A stretch of DNA of 64,000 nt from Prostheceraeus crozeri. Lineage: Eukaryota; Platyhelminthes; Polycladida; Euryleptidae. Positions 23,790-36,115 of the stretch are shown here, piece by piece. The number at the start of each line of letters is the position of its first letter. The stretch's first letter is position 1. Both the position numbers and the translations under genes were made by a program. The notes beneath the pieces were generated by a model. That model saw nothing but the letters and a program-made list of their open reading frames with translations, was not told the origin of the DNA and did no database searches. The stretch lies in NCBI GenBank assembly GCA_907163375.1, contig CAJQUW010009197.1, forward strand, positions 62,001-126,000. Reading direction: 5' to 3'.

Positions 23790-24113
23790 TAAGTCGACCA
23801 ATGTTTGCTAATGGGAGGCTACGGTGGGATTAGGTTGACCAATATAAGCTATCGGCGGCGGCTGAAGGTTACGTTGGCTTAAAGAGGCAATAAAGTGGGA
23901 TTAAATTGGCGTTTGTTGGCATAAGGATGGCTAGAGCGGCGCTTGGATGGCCATCGCACGAAAATATGTTGGATTACGTTGGTTCAAGACCGGTTCTAGG
24001 TTGGATTGCCTTCATAGAACCAATGTAGGCCCGCTGTATCATTTCCAACTTTTGACCATTGTAAATGGCCAATGAAGGTCCAACGTAGTACCAGCGTATC
24101 TGTGTTACTTGGG
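23790..24113. repeat. Right subterminal array of the 8.1-kb insertion
   Basis: Motifs such as ACGTTGG, GGATTACGTTGG and CCAATGTAGG recur in the opposite orientation to the left array, ending in the 13-bp inverted repeat. The array is longer and richer than the left one. Confidence 0.6.
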
Positions 24114-25405
24114 AACCAGTCTAAGGTAAATCCCCTTATTCCTATATGCTCTAATTTCTCTATTAGTATGTCATGTCTTATCATTTCAAAGGCCTTCCGA
24201 AAATCTACTGATAATAACATTATGAATTCTTTAGCTTCTACTGCTGTATATATTCTATTCATGACGGAAAGTAGTGATAGCTCTGTTGAGTGATGTTCTC
24301 TGAAACCGAATTGATTTGGACTGAGAAACTCTATTTTATCTAAATAACTGTATAATCTGGAGTGCATAACCTTTTCGAGAATCTTGTATACGTAGCTAAG
24401 TAAAGAGATTGGTCTGTAATTGTTTATGTCCAATCTTGATCCTTTTTTATAGACTGGTATAATTTTGAAGGTTTGTAAAGTAGTTGGCATGTTACCATCA
24501 CGTACTATTTTGTTTAAAATGTAAGTAAGTCTATCGATCACATGGTCCGGACATAGTTTAAAGATTTTCAATGGTATTTTGTCATTTGTAGCTTTTTTAT
24601 CATTCATTTTAATTAGTATGTCTTTTATTTCTTTTGACTCTATTTCCCTAAAGAAAAATGACTTGTCTATGCGCTTTCCCAAATATTCTGCGAAATCGTT
24701 TCTTTTGCTAGGTTGAGTTCCATACAGTTTCCCAACTTCGTTAAAATGGGAATTAAAAGAGTTACAAATTCTAGTCGTGTTGGTTATCATTTCGTCGTTA
24801 TTTAGTATTCGAATCATTGGTCTGTCTGACGACTTTCCTAATAATTCATTAATAAATTTCCAGGAAGCTCTGGAGTCACTTTTGCAGTTCTCAATTACAT
24901 TTCTGTTATACACATCTTTTTTCTGTTTGTGCTTTATAATACTTATTGTATTTATGATACCGTTCTTTATCGGAGCAGTTTTGACTGGCCTTGTACACTT
25001 TGTACAATTTTTGCTTCTTATGCAGTGTTTTTGTGCAGGCACTGTCAAACCAGGTCTTACTGTTGGCTTTCTTCTTCGATAAGCATATTAACGGGAAAGC
25101 TTCCTCAAAAGCTTCATGAATTTGCTTTTGGAAATCTTCATATAAGTTTAGAGAACTTATGTCAGCGTGTCGGTTATCGAGAAAAATGCAAGAATTTAGT
25201 ATCTCAATGAATTTCAGTTGGTTGGACTCATTATATATCCTTATTAAGGGCCTTTCGTTTTCATACAAGTTCACTTTCAACCTATTTAAATGTATAAAAA
25301 CATATTGGAGTCTATGGTCAGTGATATTTAAGTCGACATTGCCGGAGAACACTTTATTTCCAACAATATTTCTATAGTTAATGAAAATTTGGTCAATCAA
25401 ATCAA
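24114..25405 (-). pseudogene. LINE-1 endonuclease C-terminus and reverse transcriptase N-terminal half
   Basis: The upstream frame (25400-24906) starts inside the endonuclease at LIDQIFINYRN, with ITDH as the C-terminal SDH-like motif. It runs through a basic linker that changes frame near 24915. The second frame carries SRASWKFINELLG, DKIPLKIFKLC, NNYRPISLLSYVYKILEKV, QFGFREHHSTELSLL and LSVDFRKAFEMIRHDIL (RT motif A; the position after AF is Glu where Asp is usual), then GFTLDWF at the insertion point. The endonuclease N-terminus and ORF1 are missing, so this LINE was 5'-truncated before the 8.1-kb insertion arrived. Confidence 0.9.
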
Positions 25406-25411
25406 ATCAAA

Positions 25412-26595
25412 TTATGCCATATACCACTGTAATTATTCATGCCATTTAATTTCCGTGTGTATGCTAATGTTTCAGTTTATAGTCTCACGGGAGGTTGGCC
25501 ATTGGTTTAAAAAAAACAGAATTTCACTCACAATTTACGACCTTACATATTGAATAAATGACACCTGACGTTTCATCGTCAGCCGACTGTGACAAGTAAT
25601 TTTTTGCGATTCTTTGTAACTGACTGTGTAAATATGTTGTAAGGCTATTCTTGTCACTGCCTCCGAATGTTTTGATCTTACCAGCATTGGGTTATTCCCG
25701 TGATCAAGTCAGCATGCAGCAGGACGTCGGCTGTCATTACAAAAAGTTTTATTTAAAATATAAGGTCGTGAATCGGGATTGAACATTTTTTTCTAATATT
25801 TAAGGGATGAGAATTTTCTAGCGGATTTGTATTAGTAATAGCTCGGCTTTAAGTATTATTTTGTTGGCCTTTTTGGGCTTCCTTGAAATGTGAATTTCCG
25901 CCGGGCACGTTCTTCCCTTCTCAACACTGTTTGGCAACAAGTCGCAAACTTTGAAAATAAGTCACAGGTTCGAATGTTCCACTACATGGTTGGTTTGGAT
26001 GTGTAAGTAAACCATCTTGCAGTACGTTGTTATTTATTTCAGCTAAAGGAGAAATCATTTTAAATTATATATCAAATTCATCGTACTTTCTGCTTTAACG
26101 GCATGTTGTCCACCCTGGGAAAGTGTGTTGTCGATTAACTCGTTGCTGTTGTAAATTATTGGAATGATGAAATATAAAAATAGTTTAGATTTATTATCAC
26201 CTTCTTTCATCTTACAATAAATTAATGCTCATTTCTGTGTCATATACTTCTCTATTATGTGTCGTTTATAGAGCTCTACATGGTTTATGTTTTACATCAT
26301 TGTTCACAGTTTGTCTGCGTTTTTCTATCTTAATTCGCTTATAATGTATTTTTGTTGGTTTCAGACATCAAAATTTAGGAGCAGAATATAATGAACCTCA
26401 TCTACGATAGTTTTGAATACCACTGGATATGATTGTTATTATCCATTGTATTCAAGATTTAAACTTGTTTGAGGTACAATCAACCTGAATCCCGATGTCT
26501 ACATTTACAAAATTGACCTTCAGTGGACTCAATCTAGGTAAGTTTCATCATCTGAGTATTGTTACTGTTTATTACATACGGTGAGGTAAAGGCAG
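25412..26595. other. Non-coding, nothing recognised
   Basis: No credible coding frame, RNA gene or transposon end was found. An AATCAAATCAAATCAAAT tract at 25396-25413 marks the 5' boundary of LINE-1. Confidence 0.45.
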
Positions 26596-26599
26596 CAAA

Positions 26600-26787
26600 C
26601 GCAGATCTCGCGGACTGGATTCGGCCACCACAAATCGACCCGCTACATAAGGTCAATACAATACGGGCCGCAGTCGACCAGCCGAACCAGGGCCGACTTA
26701 GGGGCGTCCGGACACGTCGCGTTCGGGCCGAAATTGTTTGCCGACTTCGGCCCAGACTTTGGCCGACTTTCCGTTTGCACAGGGAAT
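26600..26787 (-). repeat. MITE-like GC-rich element end, copy B
   Basis: On the minus strand this begins CCCTGTGCAAACGG and continues with repeats of GTCGGCC, TCTGGGCCGAAGTCGG and GGCCCGAACGCG. It is related to 13302-13376 but longer. Repeated GGCCGA/TCGGCC motifs suggest transposase-binding subterminal repeats. It may be the other end of the same large element or an independent copy. Confidence 0.45.
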
Positions 26788-27414
26788 ATTCGATTCAGTA
26801 TATGCACTATACAGTGAGAAAAGCCGAGGAGAGGAAGTGAAATCATCAAGTGAACTAATTTTCGTACGCCTTTTTCATTTTCTTTAATAATGATTTTATT
26901 AATGATTCATTTTCGGAAGGGCCAACATTATGGGGAAAGCTTGTGCGCAATGATCTGAATTCTTCAAATCTGAAGGAATTTTGGCAATGGAAGCACTTTG
27001 CTGGAACTCGCATTAATCCTCAAGCGACGCACGACTCTTTTTCCTATCTCTGTGTAAGGTATTAGAAATTCCTTTTTGCCCACCTAATAGGTTCCTCGAT
27101 GTGCCGTCAATTTCGTATTAATCACACTTCTAGCAAACCGAAGCAGCTAAACAAAATATTTAATTCTGTGGTGCTGACACTGATGGCATAAAATGACACT
27201 GAGAAGTTGGTATAGCGACCAGATTCATCAGAAATAGGCAGTTTCATGTTTTCAGAATAAAAAATGGATTTCTAAAATTTTTGCAGAACCGGAGTTGTAC
27301 AGTAACAATTTCGAGATTCCTCAGTTGAATGATGGGAAATGATTAATGTGCAGTTGCGTTTTACCAACTGATCTTCTTATCTTGATATTTTTTGTGTGAG
27401 AGCGTTACTCGGCC

Positions 27415-27481
27415 ATTTTGTAAAAAGGATTCTTCCTAAAATGCTCCGAGGATAAATAAAGTTCATTATTATTATTATTAC
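27415..27481 (+). repeat. 3' tail of a 5'-truncated LINE
   Basis: AATAAAGTTC runs directly into (ATT)6, the classic 3' end of Jockey/CR1/L2-type non-LTR retrotransposons with trinucleotide tails. The upstream sequence shows no ORF, so only the extreme 3' UTR was inserted. The start coordinate is approximate. Confidence 0.65.
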
Positions 27482-27639
27482 CAGTGAATAAATTAATCTC
27501 TACAGCTGTTATCCTTTTCTTTTCAAACCCAGTAAAATCATCATTATGTCATTATCATCTTGGTATATTGTAAATTATTCGTGAAAGAACAATTTTGAAT
27601 CGCTCCTTTTTTTCGACGTCAAGTTATACTTTTTCAATT

Positions 27640-28085
27640 ACCAAAAGCTCGACCGACGCGTTTCGTATCACCGACAGTATCAAGGGCTTTGAATGTGACA
27701 TAAAGTGTTGATAAATAGGTCTTTTATACACAACCACTGGTCCAGTCAGGGCAACTCATCACGTCCACACGTATTCACTCGCGGCATTTTCAACGCAATG
27801 TACCGTAATTCATTCATCCTGGATATAATCGCCGTGTTTTGTTGGTCCGAAATCTTGCAACTAAAATCCTCAATGGTCATCAATTCACTGTGTGGTCTAA
27901 CAAGTTATGTTCAGTCAATGCACTTTTTACATCTCAATCCCTTAACAGCGTTGGTGTTAGTTGAATCTACAGTAGCTATAAAAGGTCGACATGTTTGACC
28001 TATATACTTCGTTTGGCAAAGATTGCAAGAGAATTCATAAGTTACATTCTTATGCTTGCAATTAAATTTTGGGCCGAAAATAGTT
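27640..28085 (-). pseudogene. PLE-3: GIY-YIG endonuclease and 3' tail fragment
   Basis: On the minus strand FNCKHKNVTYEFSC is followed by NLCQTKYIGQTCRPF, an unmistakable Penelope-type GIY-YIG core. After a stop, more of the nuclease follows as FSCKISDQQNTAII and MNELRYIALKMPRVNT. The tail contains TTGATACTGTC and CGAAACGCGTCGG, shared with the motif at 10-60. Stops and small deletions make it a fossil. No reverse transcriptase remains. It differs in sequence from PLE-1 and PLE-2. Confidence 0.8.
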
Positions 28086-28249
28086 CAGGTACGAGTACCT
28101 ACACACATTGTTAGATTTTCTTCTAAATACTGCAGCTAATTTTATGCCATAATGAGCAAGGTTTTGATGTGATACATACCCACAGATGCACTACATTTAT
28201 TCTTTAATTTAACCGTGAGATATAATGCTAGTGATTATTTGCATGGAAT

Positions 28250-28350
28250 CCTAGTCATTTAGGCCCCAGTACATTTAGGTCCCACAAGAAATAGTCATTT
28301 AGGCCCCATGTTCTTATGTTATTTTAACTACAAGATTACAATCAAAACTA
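28250..28350 (+). repeat. 100-bp direct copy of arm sequence at the inverted-repeat edge
   Basis: This segment, rich in CATTTAGGCCCCA repeats, nearly matches 29104-29203 inside the left arm in the same orientation. It ends with ATCAAAACTA exactly where the inverted repeat begins (ACTACCTGACCC), so the junction has 4-nt microhomology ACTA. Confidence 0.85.
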
Positions 28351-31300
28351 CCTGACCCGTTTCTATCTCTGCTACATGAAGCAGTGGATGATATGATAAT
28401 GTGTATTTCGCTAAAAACTTAAATATCAAGTTGTACCGGTGAACTTTAGAGCCGGGAATGATCTGACATTTACAATGAACGTCTTAAAAGTCGGTCAGTT
28501 CTACACAGAAGAGGTGGAATACTGGAGGTTGCTAAACAGCGGCGTGTACAAAGAAGGAGCTCAATCAGACAAGAGCACTTCCTTTGTCAGATTGAACTGA
28601 TCTACAAATGGCCTCAATTCGCGAACAACAAACGATAGACAACATACATGTCCTACACTGCTTCTGGTGTTGGAGAAATAAAAGTCCGCTTAAACTTGTG
28701 AGTTCATGCAATTCCAAAGACATTCAAAAACTTCAACAACTTTCACAGTTGTATATACTGGGCATGAAGAGATCATACTACGTGACGTCGGATTATAATT
28801 TGTCTGCTTTTTCCTCGATTTAAAGATTAGTATTTAAAGAAAATTATTGGAAAATATTCGAAAATATTCTAGTCACTTTCCACTCACAAAGTATGCTCAC
28901 ATTTGGAATTTTCTGTTTAAGTGACAACTCAATTAGTCGCAGCATTGCAATCCCTGTACGTAGATGTAATATGTTGAACTATATCATGAAGCCAGTTATC
29001 ATTTCATTCTCGTCTTAGCTATGTGCAAGCGATCAAATAGAACGCAACATGGCTATTTGCATAAAATCAATGCACAGCCCAACGTACTTACATGCAAAGG
29101 TGTCCAGTCAATTATGCCCCAGTACATTTAGGCCCCACAAGAAATGGTCATTTAGGCCCCATGTTCTTATGTTATTTTAACTACAAGATTACAATCAAAA
29201 CTAAGAAAATGTTATGATACATAGGAGCCATACATTACAGAAATATGCTTGGTTTTATCAAAGATGCCGCAGAATTGTCTAGGGAGTGGTATGTGGATTG
29301 TTCGAGAATGTCAAAAAAACCGGATGTTATTTTAACCACGGCGAGTTGCAGCGTGTATGAGGTATCAAAAGACTGCAAATTTTCTGAAACCACCAGAAAT
29401 GTCAATGGTTTTACAAGAAATTGTAGTAGTTGTATTTAAATAGCAATAATTCAAAATTGGACATATTTCATTCACGTGATCATTATGTTATTTTTGTCCT
29501 GCAAACACATACAACAAACTTGGTATCATTGGATAGAGCATTGTTCACTCTATCTAGAAATATCAACGCTTTTACAGAAAATGCTGACGCAATGTCGGAA
29601 ACTACAGATTGATGTATTTTGTGCAAGGATGTTTCTGTCACAAATTCCTTCTAAATTTATGTTAGATTTTGTTTAAACGCTGCACGCATTTCTAACGTAC
29701 CAGCTGGACGTGGAATTTTGTGGTCTGCCGCTATTAACGAAGCTATCAGCCTATATCTACGCACACGGCATGTTTCAAGGCAGCAGGGAAAAGTAAGTAG
29801 CTTTTATTTCATTGCAATGAATGTTTAGTCTTATTGCAGGAGGTTAGATCAGTGGAATCGGCTTGCAGACTGATGAACGGAGCTTATGATTGCTTGTCTT
29901 AGTTAGGAACAACCCTATATAGATAACTAAAGAATAGAAGGGAGTGCTATGTGTAGGGCACTGTGCATATGCAGCAGATGAATAATGAGTAATGAATAAG
30001 CAGATGTTGGTGGAATGGCTATGGCTACTGCATAGGTTGAGTCGGCAAATATTTGGTCTCGCATCTATTACACCGGCTATCTGGTGCAGCAATCTTCCAC
30101 TTTTGTTGTCGTGTATAGTTGCTCAGAAATTTCTAAGTGAATCTAAGTGTATGTCTTGATTTGTTTGTTTGTCTTTCTTGGTCCTGCTTTGCATCCTACA
30201 GGCACGCGTGAAAAGGGGACTAGGGAAAGCTCAGCCAGACACATTGATCTCGGACTTTTGATTGCACATGAATGATATAGAACTACATATAGATGAGCTG
30301 GCAGTGGATGCCAATGCAACTATCGCTTGCACTTATCTAAGTCATAATACCTGAGTGTTCAAATTGTCATGATTCCATCAAATTTTAGGAAATCCAATCC
30401 ACATGTCAAACTCTTTTTGCATGCATCAGATACTGTGATCGATTTCTACCACCATGACAACTAGATCATTAGATTCTAAGAACATCTCCACGACAACTTC
30501 GCAAGCCGGGTCGACCAGAGAAATTCGATTTGTGCCTCGAAACAACCCTCAGATACTAAGACAGAGATTCGAACAATCAGGCATGATGATTGCAGCTATC
30601 CTCGAAGCCTAGTTCGTCAATACAAGAGGCTTTGGTTCTCTTTTGAAATAATATCTCCGGGGATGAATTTTAGCGATGGAGCTGCGATTATATTAAACAC
30701 TTCTAAAATCATTCTTTACATTTGGAATGTCTAGGAATATCGGTGACAAAGTAAAAAGTTATAGCATGATGGTGTGTATATCAGTGATGAAACTGGTTCA
30801 AAGGCACCATTCGGTGACTCACTCAATGACTCGGTTTCTTTTTGGGTTCTTATGCTTTTTTAGTCATAGAGCAAGCTTGTAGCTCAATTGTGGTCGAAGT
30901 GAATAATCCGTTAGCCTATACTAAGTCTATCACTGGGCGACTGGAAATGCAATTAGTCATTGTTCAATGGCAAAAGACAAGTAAGGATTCAGTGCAAGTC
31001 GCTTGTTGCTGTCGCTTGGATTATCACTAGCCGACACAGCTCTGAAAGAGGCGCCATGAGGCTATGATGTAAATTCACTGATAATTTTACAGGAAATAAG
31101 TAACCATAAGGGAATGATTTTCCAATATTTAGTAGTTTAAAATTGAAATATTACAGATGAAGCTCTTATTTGCTGTATCACAGGAATTCTATGTGCATGT
31201 GATCGAGTTTGACGATTCGTGCTATCAGTATTTAAAATTTTTTCGCGGTTGCGCGGTACACGGTATAGAGGCGAAAAATGAAGGTGAAGAACAATTCGAA

Positions 31301-31972
31301 AGCACTTCCGCAAATTTTGGAAAGTTGAATTTTATGTGCAACTTATCACTTAGAGTTTAATTACTTCAGTACGAGTAGAGCAATCTGATTTCATTCAGAT
31401 GCTATACATATAAAAATCTGACTGAGTCATAAATATGTTTGCATGTTTTTCAGGAAATTTTTTTAAAAGTATGATCCTAAAGGCCAACTTCGATACAAAG
31501 TCACATCATTGGTCGTCTAGCCTGCTAGCAATTGACGACAATCATTTGAAAAAATCCTCTCGCAAAAGTATGGCAATTTTTTATATGAAAAGACTGACTA
31601 TATGCATGTTTAAAATTGTAATTCTTTTGTATGTTTAGGTCCATTTTTCGCTTATATAATTTAAATGTATGTAGTCCCATTTTTCGATGGGGCACTGTCA
31701 GAGGATTTTGGCTTGATGTGGCCTGATCTGTAATATAGTTTGTGCGGGACATGTTCAAATTAATTTCACTTCCCCTGAACGAACTGCGTTGCTCGTGATA
31801 GGTATTGCAAATTGTTACAGCCACAAAAATGATGAATGACAGCATTCCAGAGAGGCATGGCATAATCACATGCTTTATGCCAACTGTGATCGTTGCTATA
31901 AAATTACATGCGCAATTAAAGATTGGACATAAGTGAGTATGTTTGATATGCATACATGTCATCATGCGCATG

Positions 31973-32106
31973 TATGTCATATTTGAATGCTTGATGCATA
32001 GGCCTATGCCCTATGTCAATTTGACGTTTTTTGCATCAACTATCTTCAACTTCATCAATAATAATTTTTATTGCAGTTCATCGGTCTCATTTGATAGTGA
32101 TACTTT
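31973..32106 (+). repeat. 134-bp direct duplication, left copy
   Basis: The sequence from TATGTCATATTTGAATGC to TTTGATAGTGATACTTT is repeated at 36311-36444, one copy on each side of the LTR retrotransposon. The right arm of the large inverted repeat has it once. It is followed by 21 bp of filler before the LTR. Confidence 0.9.
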
Positions 32107-32127
32107 TACGATAGTTTTTTTTGATAG

Positions 32128-32270
32128 TGTTACGATTGCGAGGGAGAAGACATGTCGCCTTGAGCGTATCGAAAGTTGTATCTTTAATTTGTTCAGCGTA
32201 CAAGCATTTTACAAATCATGAATTTAAACAAACGAACAGCTGATACATATATCAGTTAATATTACTAATA
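32128..32270 (-). repeat. Gypsy-1 3' LTR
   Basis: This 143-bp repeat has its partner at 36129-36271. Only isolated differences (for example CATTTTAC against CATCTTAC) separate them. It is unusually short for an LTR but typical of Mag-like elements. Confidence 0.92.
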
Positions 32271-32283
32271 TCTCCCCCTCAAC
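32271..32283 (-). promoter_or_regulatory. Gypsy-1 polypurine tract
   Basis: On the minus strand GAGGGGGAGATA abuts the 3' LTR, the standard position of the plus-strand primer of an LTR retrotransposon. Confidence 0.85.
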
Positions 32284-32294
32284 GAGAAGAGTGA

Positions 32295-33582
32295 TTAATG
32301 AAAAACAGGGTTACCATAAAATTCGGTTGGTACACGATTTCGGCGATCACGCCTTGGCGATTCACAAGTAGCTTGTTCGACTTCATCTTCTGAATCAGAA
32401 GTGTCATCGCCTAGCGAAGAGAGTTGCGCGTCTTGCGCCAACACAGTACGATTGTCCGAGCGAGCAACGACGGATGTATTAGATCCCTGCTTGTAGAGAT
32501 ACGTCACTTTCACCGGTTGTTGGTTCGGATTGGGTCGATACAACAGACTTTGCATTGAGTTGTATTCACTTGCTATCGGGCATCTGACATTCCTGCCGAT
32601 AAGGATCTCCGCAGGAGTCTTCCCTTCTCGTTGAGCTGTATTTCTATGTACAAAGAGTATACGATGAATAAAGGAAGTCGCTGAGCACTTCGATGGATTA
32701 TAACATCTGAGAGAGTCCTTCAGTACGCGCACCATGCGTTCTGCACTTTCCATTCGAAGACGGTCGATACTCGGGGTGAGTGTAACAGCCTACACCCGAT
32801 CGCGCGAAGCCACGATCGTAGTTCACCTCCCGCAAATTCCGGAGCGTTGTCAGAGACAACCACCACTGGCACACCGAATCTGGCGAATATTTCACGTAGA
32901 CGATTGATAACCGTTGATGTCGATCGATCTGGGCATATAGCAGCTTCTAACCAGCCAGAGAATGTGTCAACCACAATAAGAACGTTACCGACACTTTTCG
33001 TTTGGGCCCAATCGATATGTAATCTAGTCCAAGGATTCTCCTCCTTCGGGCCAGGTGTGTGTAGTATCGTTGTCCGGATCTCGCACTTCTGCATGTCTCG
33101 CAGGCTGTAACTTTATTGTTAACGTAACTTCTCATTTGTGGCCACCAAAACTCACGATCGATCAGCCGTGTAGTTGCTTGTGTTCCACAATGAGATTGGT
33201 GAGCGTTCCGAAAAATACGCTCATACAACGCTTGCGGTGGAACAATCTTGGAACCAACTCGAATCAGTTGGTCTTTGTCAACTGTCATTTGTAACGCTAG
33301 CTTTTTGAACGGTTTTTCTCGTGCAGATAGAGAACTCCATCTTCCTCCGAGGATACGTTTCTTCAGGTCAGAGAGGAATTGATCATTCAGAGTCTCATCC
33401 TGAAGCAAATCAACCTCAACACACGGTTCGCTAAAGTTAATCTCACAGATATTTACATCATCGCTTACATCATGCTTATCAATCAACACACGCGACAATG
33501 CGTCAGCAACTACATTCATTTCACCTTTGATGTGTTTGATCGTGAAGTCATATCTCATCAACTTTACAGCGAAGTTCATCAA
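32295..33582 (-). pseudogene. Gypsy-1 integrase, frameshifted
   Basis: The segment 33582-32947 carries the RNase H end (HIKGEMNVVADALSR) and the integrase HHCC zinc finger (HQSHCGTQATTRLI...VTACETC). The segment 33094-32720 carries the catalytic core: RLHIDWAQ with the first Asp, VVDTFSGWLEA, and VVVVSDNAPEF with the second Asp. The catalytic Glu region reappears in 32753-32295 as ESAERMVRVLKDSLR, followed by the C-terminal domain. Two frame changes separate the pieces (near 33050 and 32745), so no single protein can be made. The enzyme would join element DNA to the chromosome. Confidence 0.88.
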
Positions 33583-35981
33583 CCTTGCGATATATCATCT
33601 TTCATCGCACTATCTGGAGAAAATATGTAAACAAGTGGTTTGTGATCGGTCTCTATCGTGAAATGCTTTCCCAAAATGAAATGTTCAAGCCTCTTGCAAG
33701 CCCAAAGAACTGCAAGACCTTCACGCTCTATATTGCTGTACCTCTTCTCGGTCTCACTCAATTTCCTGGAGATAAATAAAATTGGATGATCATCTTGTTG
33801 TAGACAGCACCTATTGCATCTGATGAGGCGTCAACTGTTACAGTAGAATCTAACGAGGGGACAAATGGCTGCAGGACCGGGGCTGAAATAAGCTTTGTCT
33901 TCAAAATTTGAAAATTTCTTTCACATTGACTGCTCCATTCGAAAGGTTCTTTCTTAGCATCATGCAAGGGTGAGCAAAGTTGAGCAAAATTGCTAACAAA
34001 TCTACCGTAATATGTGAATAAACCTAGTATGCTGGCTAGTTCTTGCGCAGATTTAGGAGGTTTCGCATCTGAGATTCTGGCTGTCAACGCTGGGTCGGGT
34101 TTGATACCATCTTTGGTGAACAAGAATCCAAGAAATTTCAACGATTCAGTTTCTGTGACACACTTATCTTTGTTGATAGTTACCCGATATTCACCTAGTC
34201 TTTGGAAAATAGATCCCAGTCGCTTTTTCAACTTTCTCTTAGAATCTGCATGAACCATGATATCGTCCTGATAGACGACTACACCTTCTATTCCTCGCAA
34301 TACGAATTCCAAACATCTTTGAAATATTGCGCTTGAGTTGCGCATCCCCATTTGCAATCTATTTATTTGAAATAAACCCTTATGAGCGTTTATAATCGAC
34401 AGTTTCTTTGACTCAGAATCTAGCTCTATCTGGTGATAAGCGCTTGTAAGATCAATCTTGGCAAAAAGAGTGGATTTTCCAACTTTTGAAAAAATTTCTT
34501 CAGTTGTGGGAAGAGGATAGGAATACGGTTTTATTTTCCCATTCAGGGTCGCTTTAAAATCGGCGCACAATCTATAGGAATCATTAGCCTTCTTTACCCA
34601 CACTACAGGACTGGCTATATTTGAAAAGTCAACTGGCTCGATTACACCTTGCTTTTGAAGCTTCTCTAATTCTGCATCCAACTGCTTCTGCAAATGAAAA
34701 GGGACTTTGCGTGCCTTTATAAATTTTGGTTGCTCCGCATCCTCTTTCAATTTGATGGTAGCCTGAAAGCCTTCAATAGGGTGCAAAAACTCAGTTTCGA
34801 CATTTTCTACCATAAATGTGCATGCGACCTTAGTTTTCTTATCGTCAATAAGATCACGCCCTATCAAACCATACTCTTTCCTGCATTTTATCACAAGAAA
34901 ATCAATGCTATGGTTCTTCCCATTTTTCTCGACATCGATGTTCAACATTCCAATGGTAGCCATCTGTGATTCATCGTAATTTGTAGGAACCACATCGGCT
35001 GCTTTCACAGGCGGTGTCCCTATACTTTCCCATTGCTTTTCTGACATAAGCGACATCTCGGCGCCAGTATCAATTTGGAACTTTAATGATATCCCGTGTA
35101 CGCTAAATTCTTCAAATTTGGCAGGAGCGGACCCGAAATTAAAAATGTCAACATTGTGTGTGGATCTGTGGCTTTTCTCTGTACCGTGCTTTTCCTTACT
35201 GTTAGTGTGATTCCTAAACCGATCCGTACGTGAACCTCTGGCAGCGTCCGTGCAACACTTGGCAAAATGGTTCATCAGACCACACGCTCTACATTTCTTG
35301 CCGAAAGCTGGGCATTCTCTGTAAGCATGTGATGTACTACACTTTGAACATACCCTATTCAAAGGTTTTTTCCATTTCTCAGACGAAAAGGTATTTGCAA
35401 TCTCCGTCTTTTTCACACTAATTTTATCGCTCTGAATGAACTCACTTAACTGTGCTGAGACTTGACACACTTCGAGAATATCGTTCATTGAGGCTGTGGG
35501 ACTCATTTGCAACTTTTCTAAAATCTTTGTTTTCAAAGACTCATCTCTCAGTCCTGCAATAAATCGGAGCTTTATAAGTTCAGTGCTTGGTTCACCCAAT
35601 TTAAGTTCATCCCAATTGCAGTATGTGCTTGCGTCGTTTAGACGCGACCAAAAATCAATTTCAGATTCGCTCTGTTCCTGTTTTAACAGAAGAAAGTTGG
35701 TTCGATCTGCTATGATAAGACGTTTTGTCGGTTCTGTATACGATCTGATAACTTTTTTGATATCTGAGAAGAGTTCTTTTTCAATATCTTTCCCCGGCAT
35801 TAAAGAAACGATTTTTAGTAGAGCCTTAGTGCCACATTTTTCTAAAAACTTATGTTTTTGGAGAATTCCCATCAGTACCTGCTTTGTCCGGAATGCTTTT
35901 GCTCCTACACATCGCCTCAAATGCGATTAGCCATGCATTAGCCTCTTCCGCTTTCTCTAACAGTAAAGCAGATGTTTCCAT
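33579..35981 (-). pseudogene. Gypsy-1 Gag-protease-RT-RNase H, frameshifted
   Basis: A likely Gag start is the ATG at 35981 (METSALLLEKAEE), which shifts frame near 35900 into the 720-codon frame 35920-33758. Numbering that frame: capsid-like region 1-180, two zinc knuckles at about 191-223 (CSKCSTSHAYREC, CRACGLMNHFAKCC), protease IDTGAEMS at about 283, RT with FAKIDLTSAYHQ at about 487 and YQDDI at about 550, then RNase H starting TVTVDASSDAIGA. RNase H continues in another frame at 33761-33579 with EREGLAVLWACKR and ETDHKPL. The fused gag-pol layout and the paired zinc knuckles point to the Mag lineage. The RT has QMGMRNSSAIFQR where PFG is usual. Confidence 0.9.
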
Positions 35982-36115
35982 ACTGACCTAATATAACACC
36001 AAAATGCAACAGACAATTCGACAACAAATAACACTGCTCAATAATTATATTGAGTGGCTAGAGACTCTGAACGTTCAATTAATTCTCTAAATACCTCTTA
36101 GTGCTTCTTGAGGAG

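Larger units (their letters stand above)
15983..24113. mobile_element. 8.13-kb insertion with inverted ends, no recognisable transposase
   Basis: The insertion interrupts the LINE reverse transcriptase at a defined codon. Its left end is CCCAAGTAGCACA and its right end is the reverse complement of CCCAAGTAACACA, a 13-bp inverted repeat with one mismatch. LINE sequence resumes with AA duplicated, or GAAC if the ends are taken as CCAAGT. Beyond the 13 bp, both ends carry 200-300 bp of diverged repeats built on ACGTTGG/CATTGGTCC in opposite orientation. No frame inside encodes a recognisable transposase, integrase or capsid. It looks like a large non-autonomous DNA transposon or one that captured host DNA. 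The superfamily is not assigned. Confidence 0.75.

Noticed and set aside
29245..31360. Paired small frames in the inverted repeat (for example 29245/44940, 31157/43012) as conserved genes
   Set aside because: They match only because the two arms are duplicates; there is no independent evidence of coding constraint.
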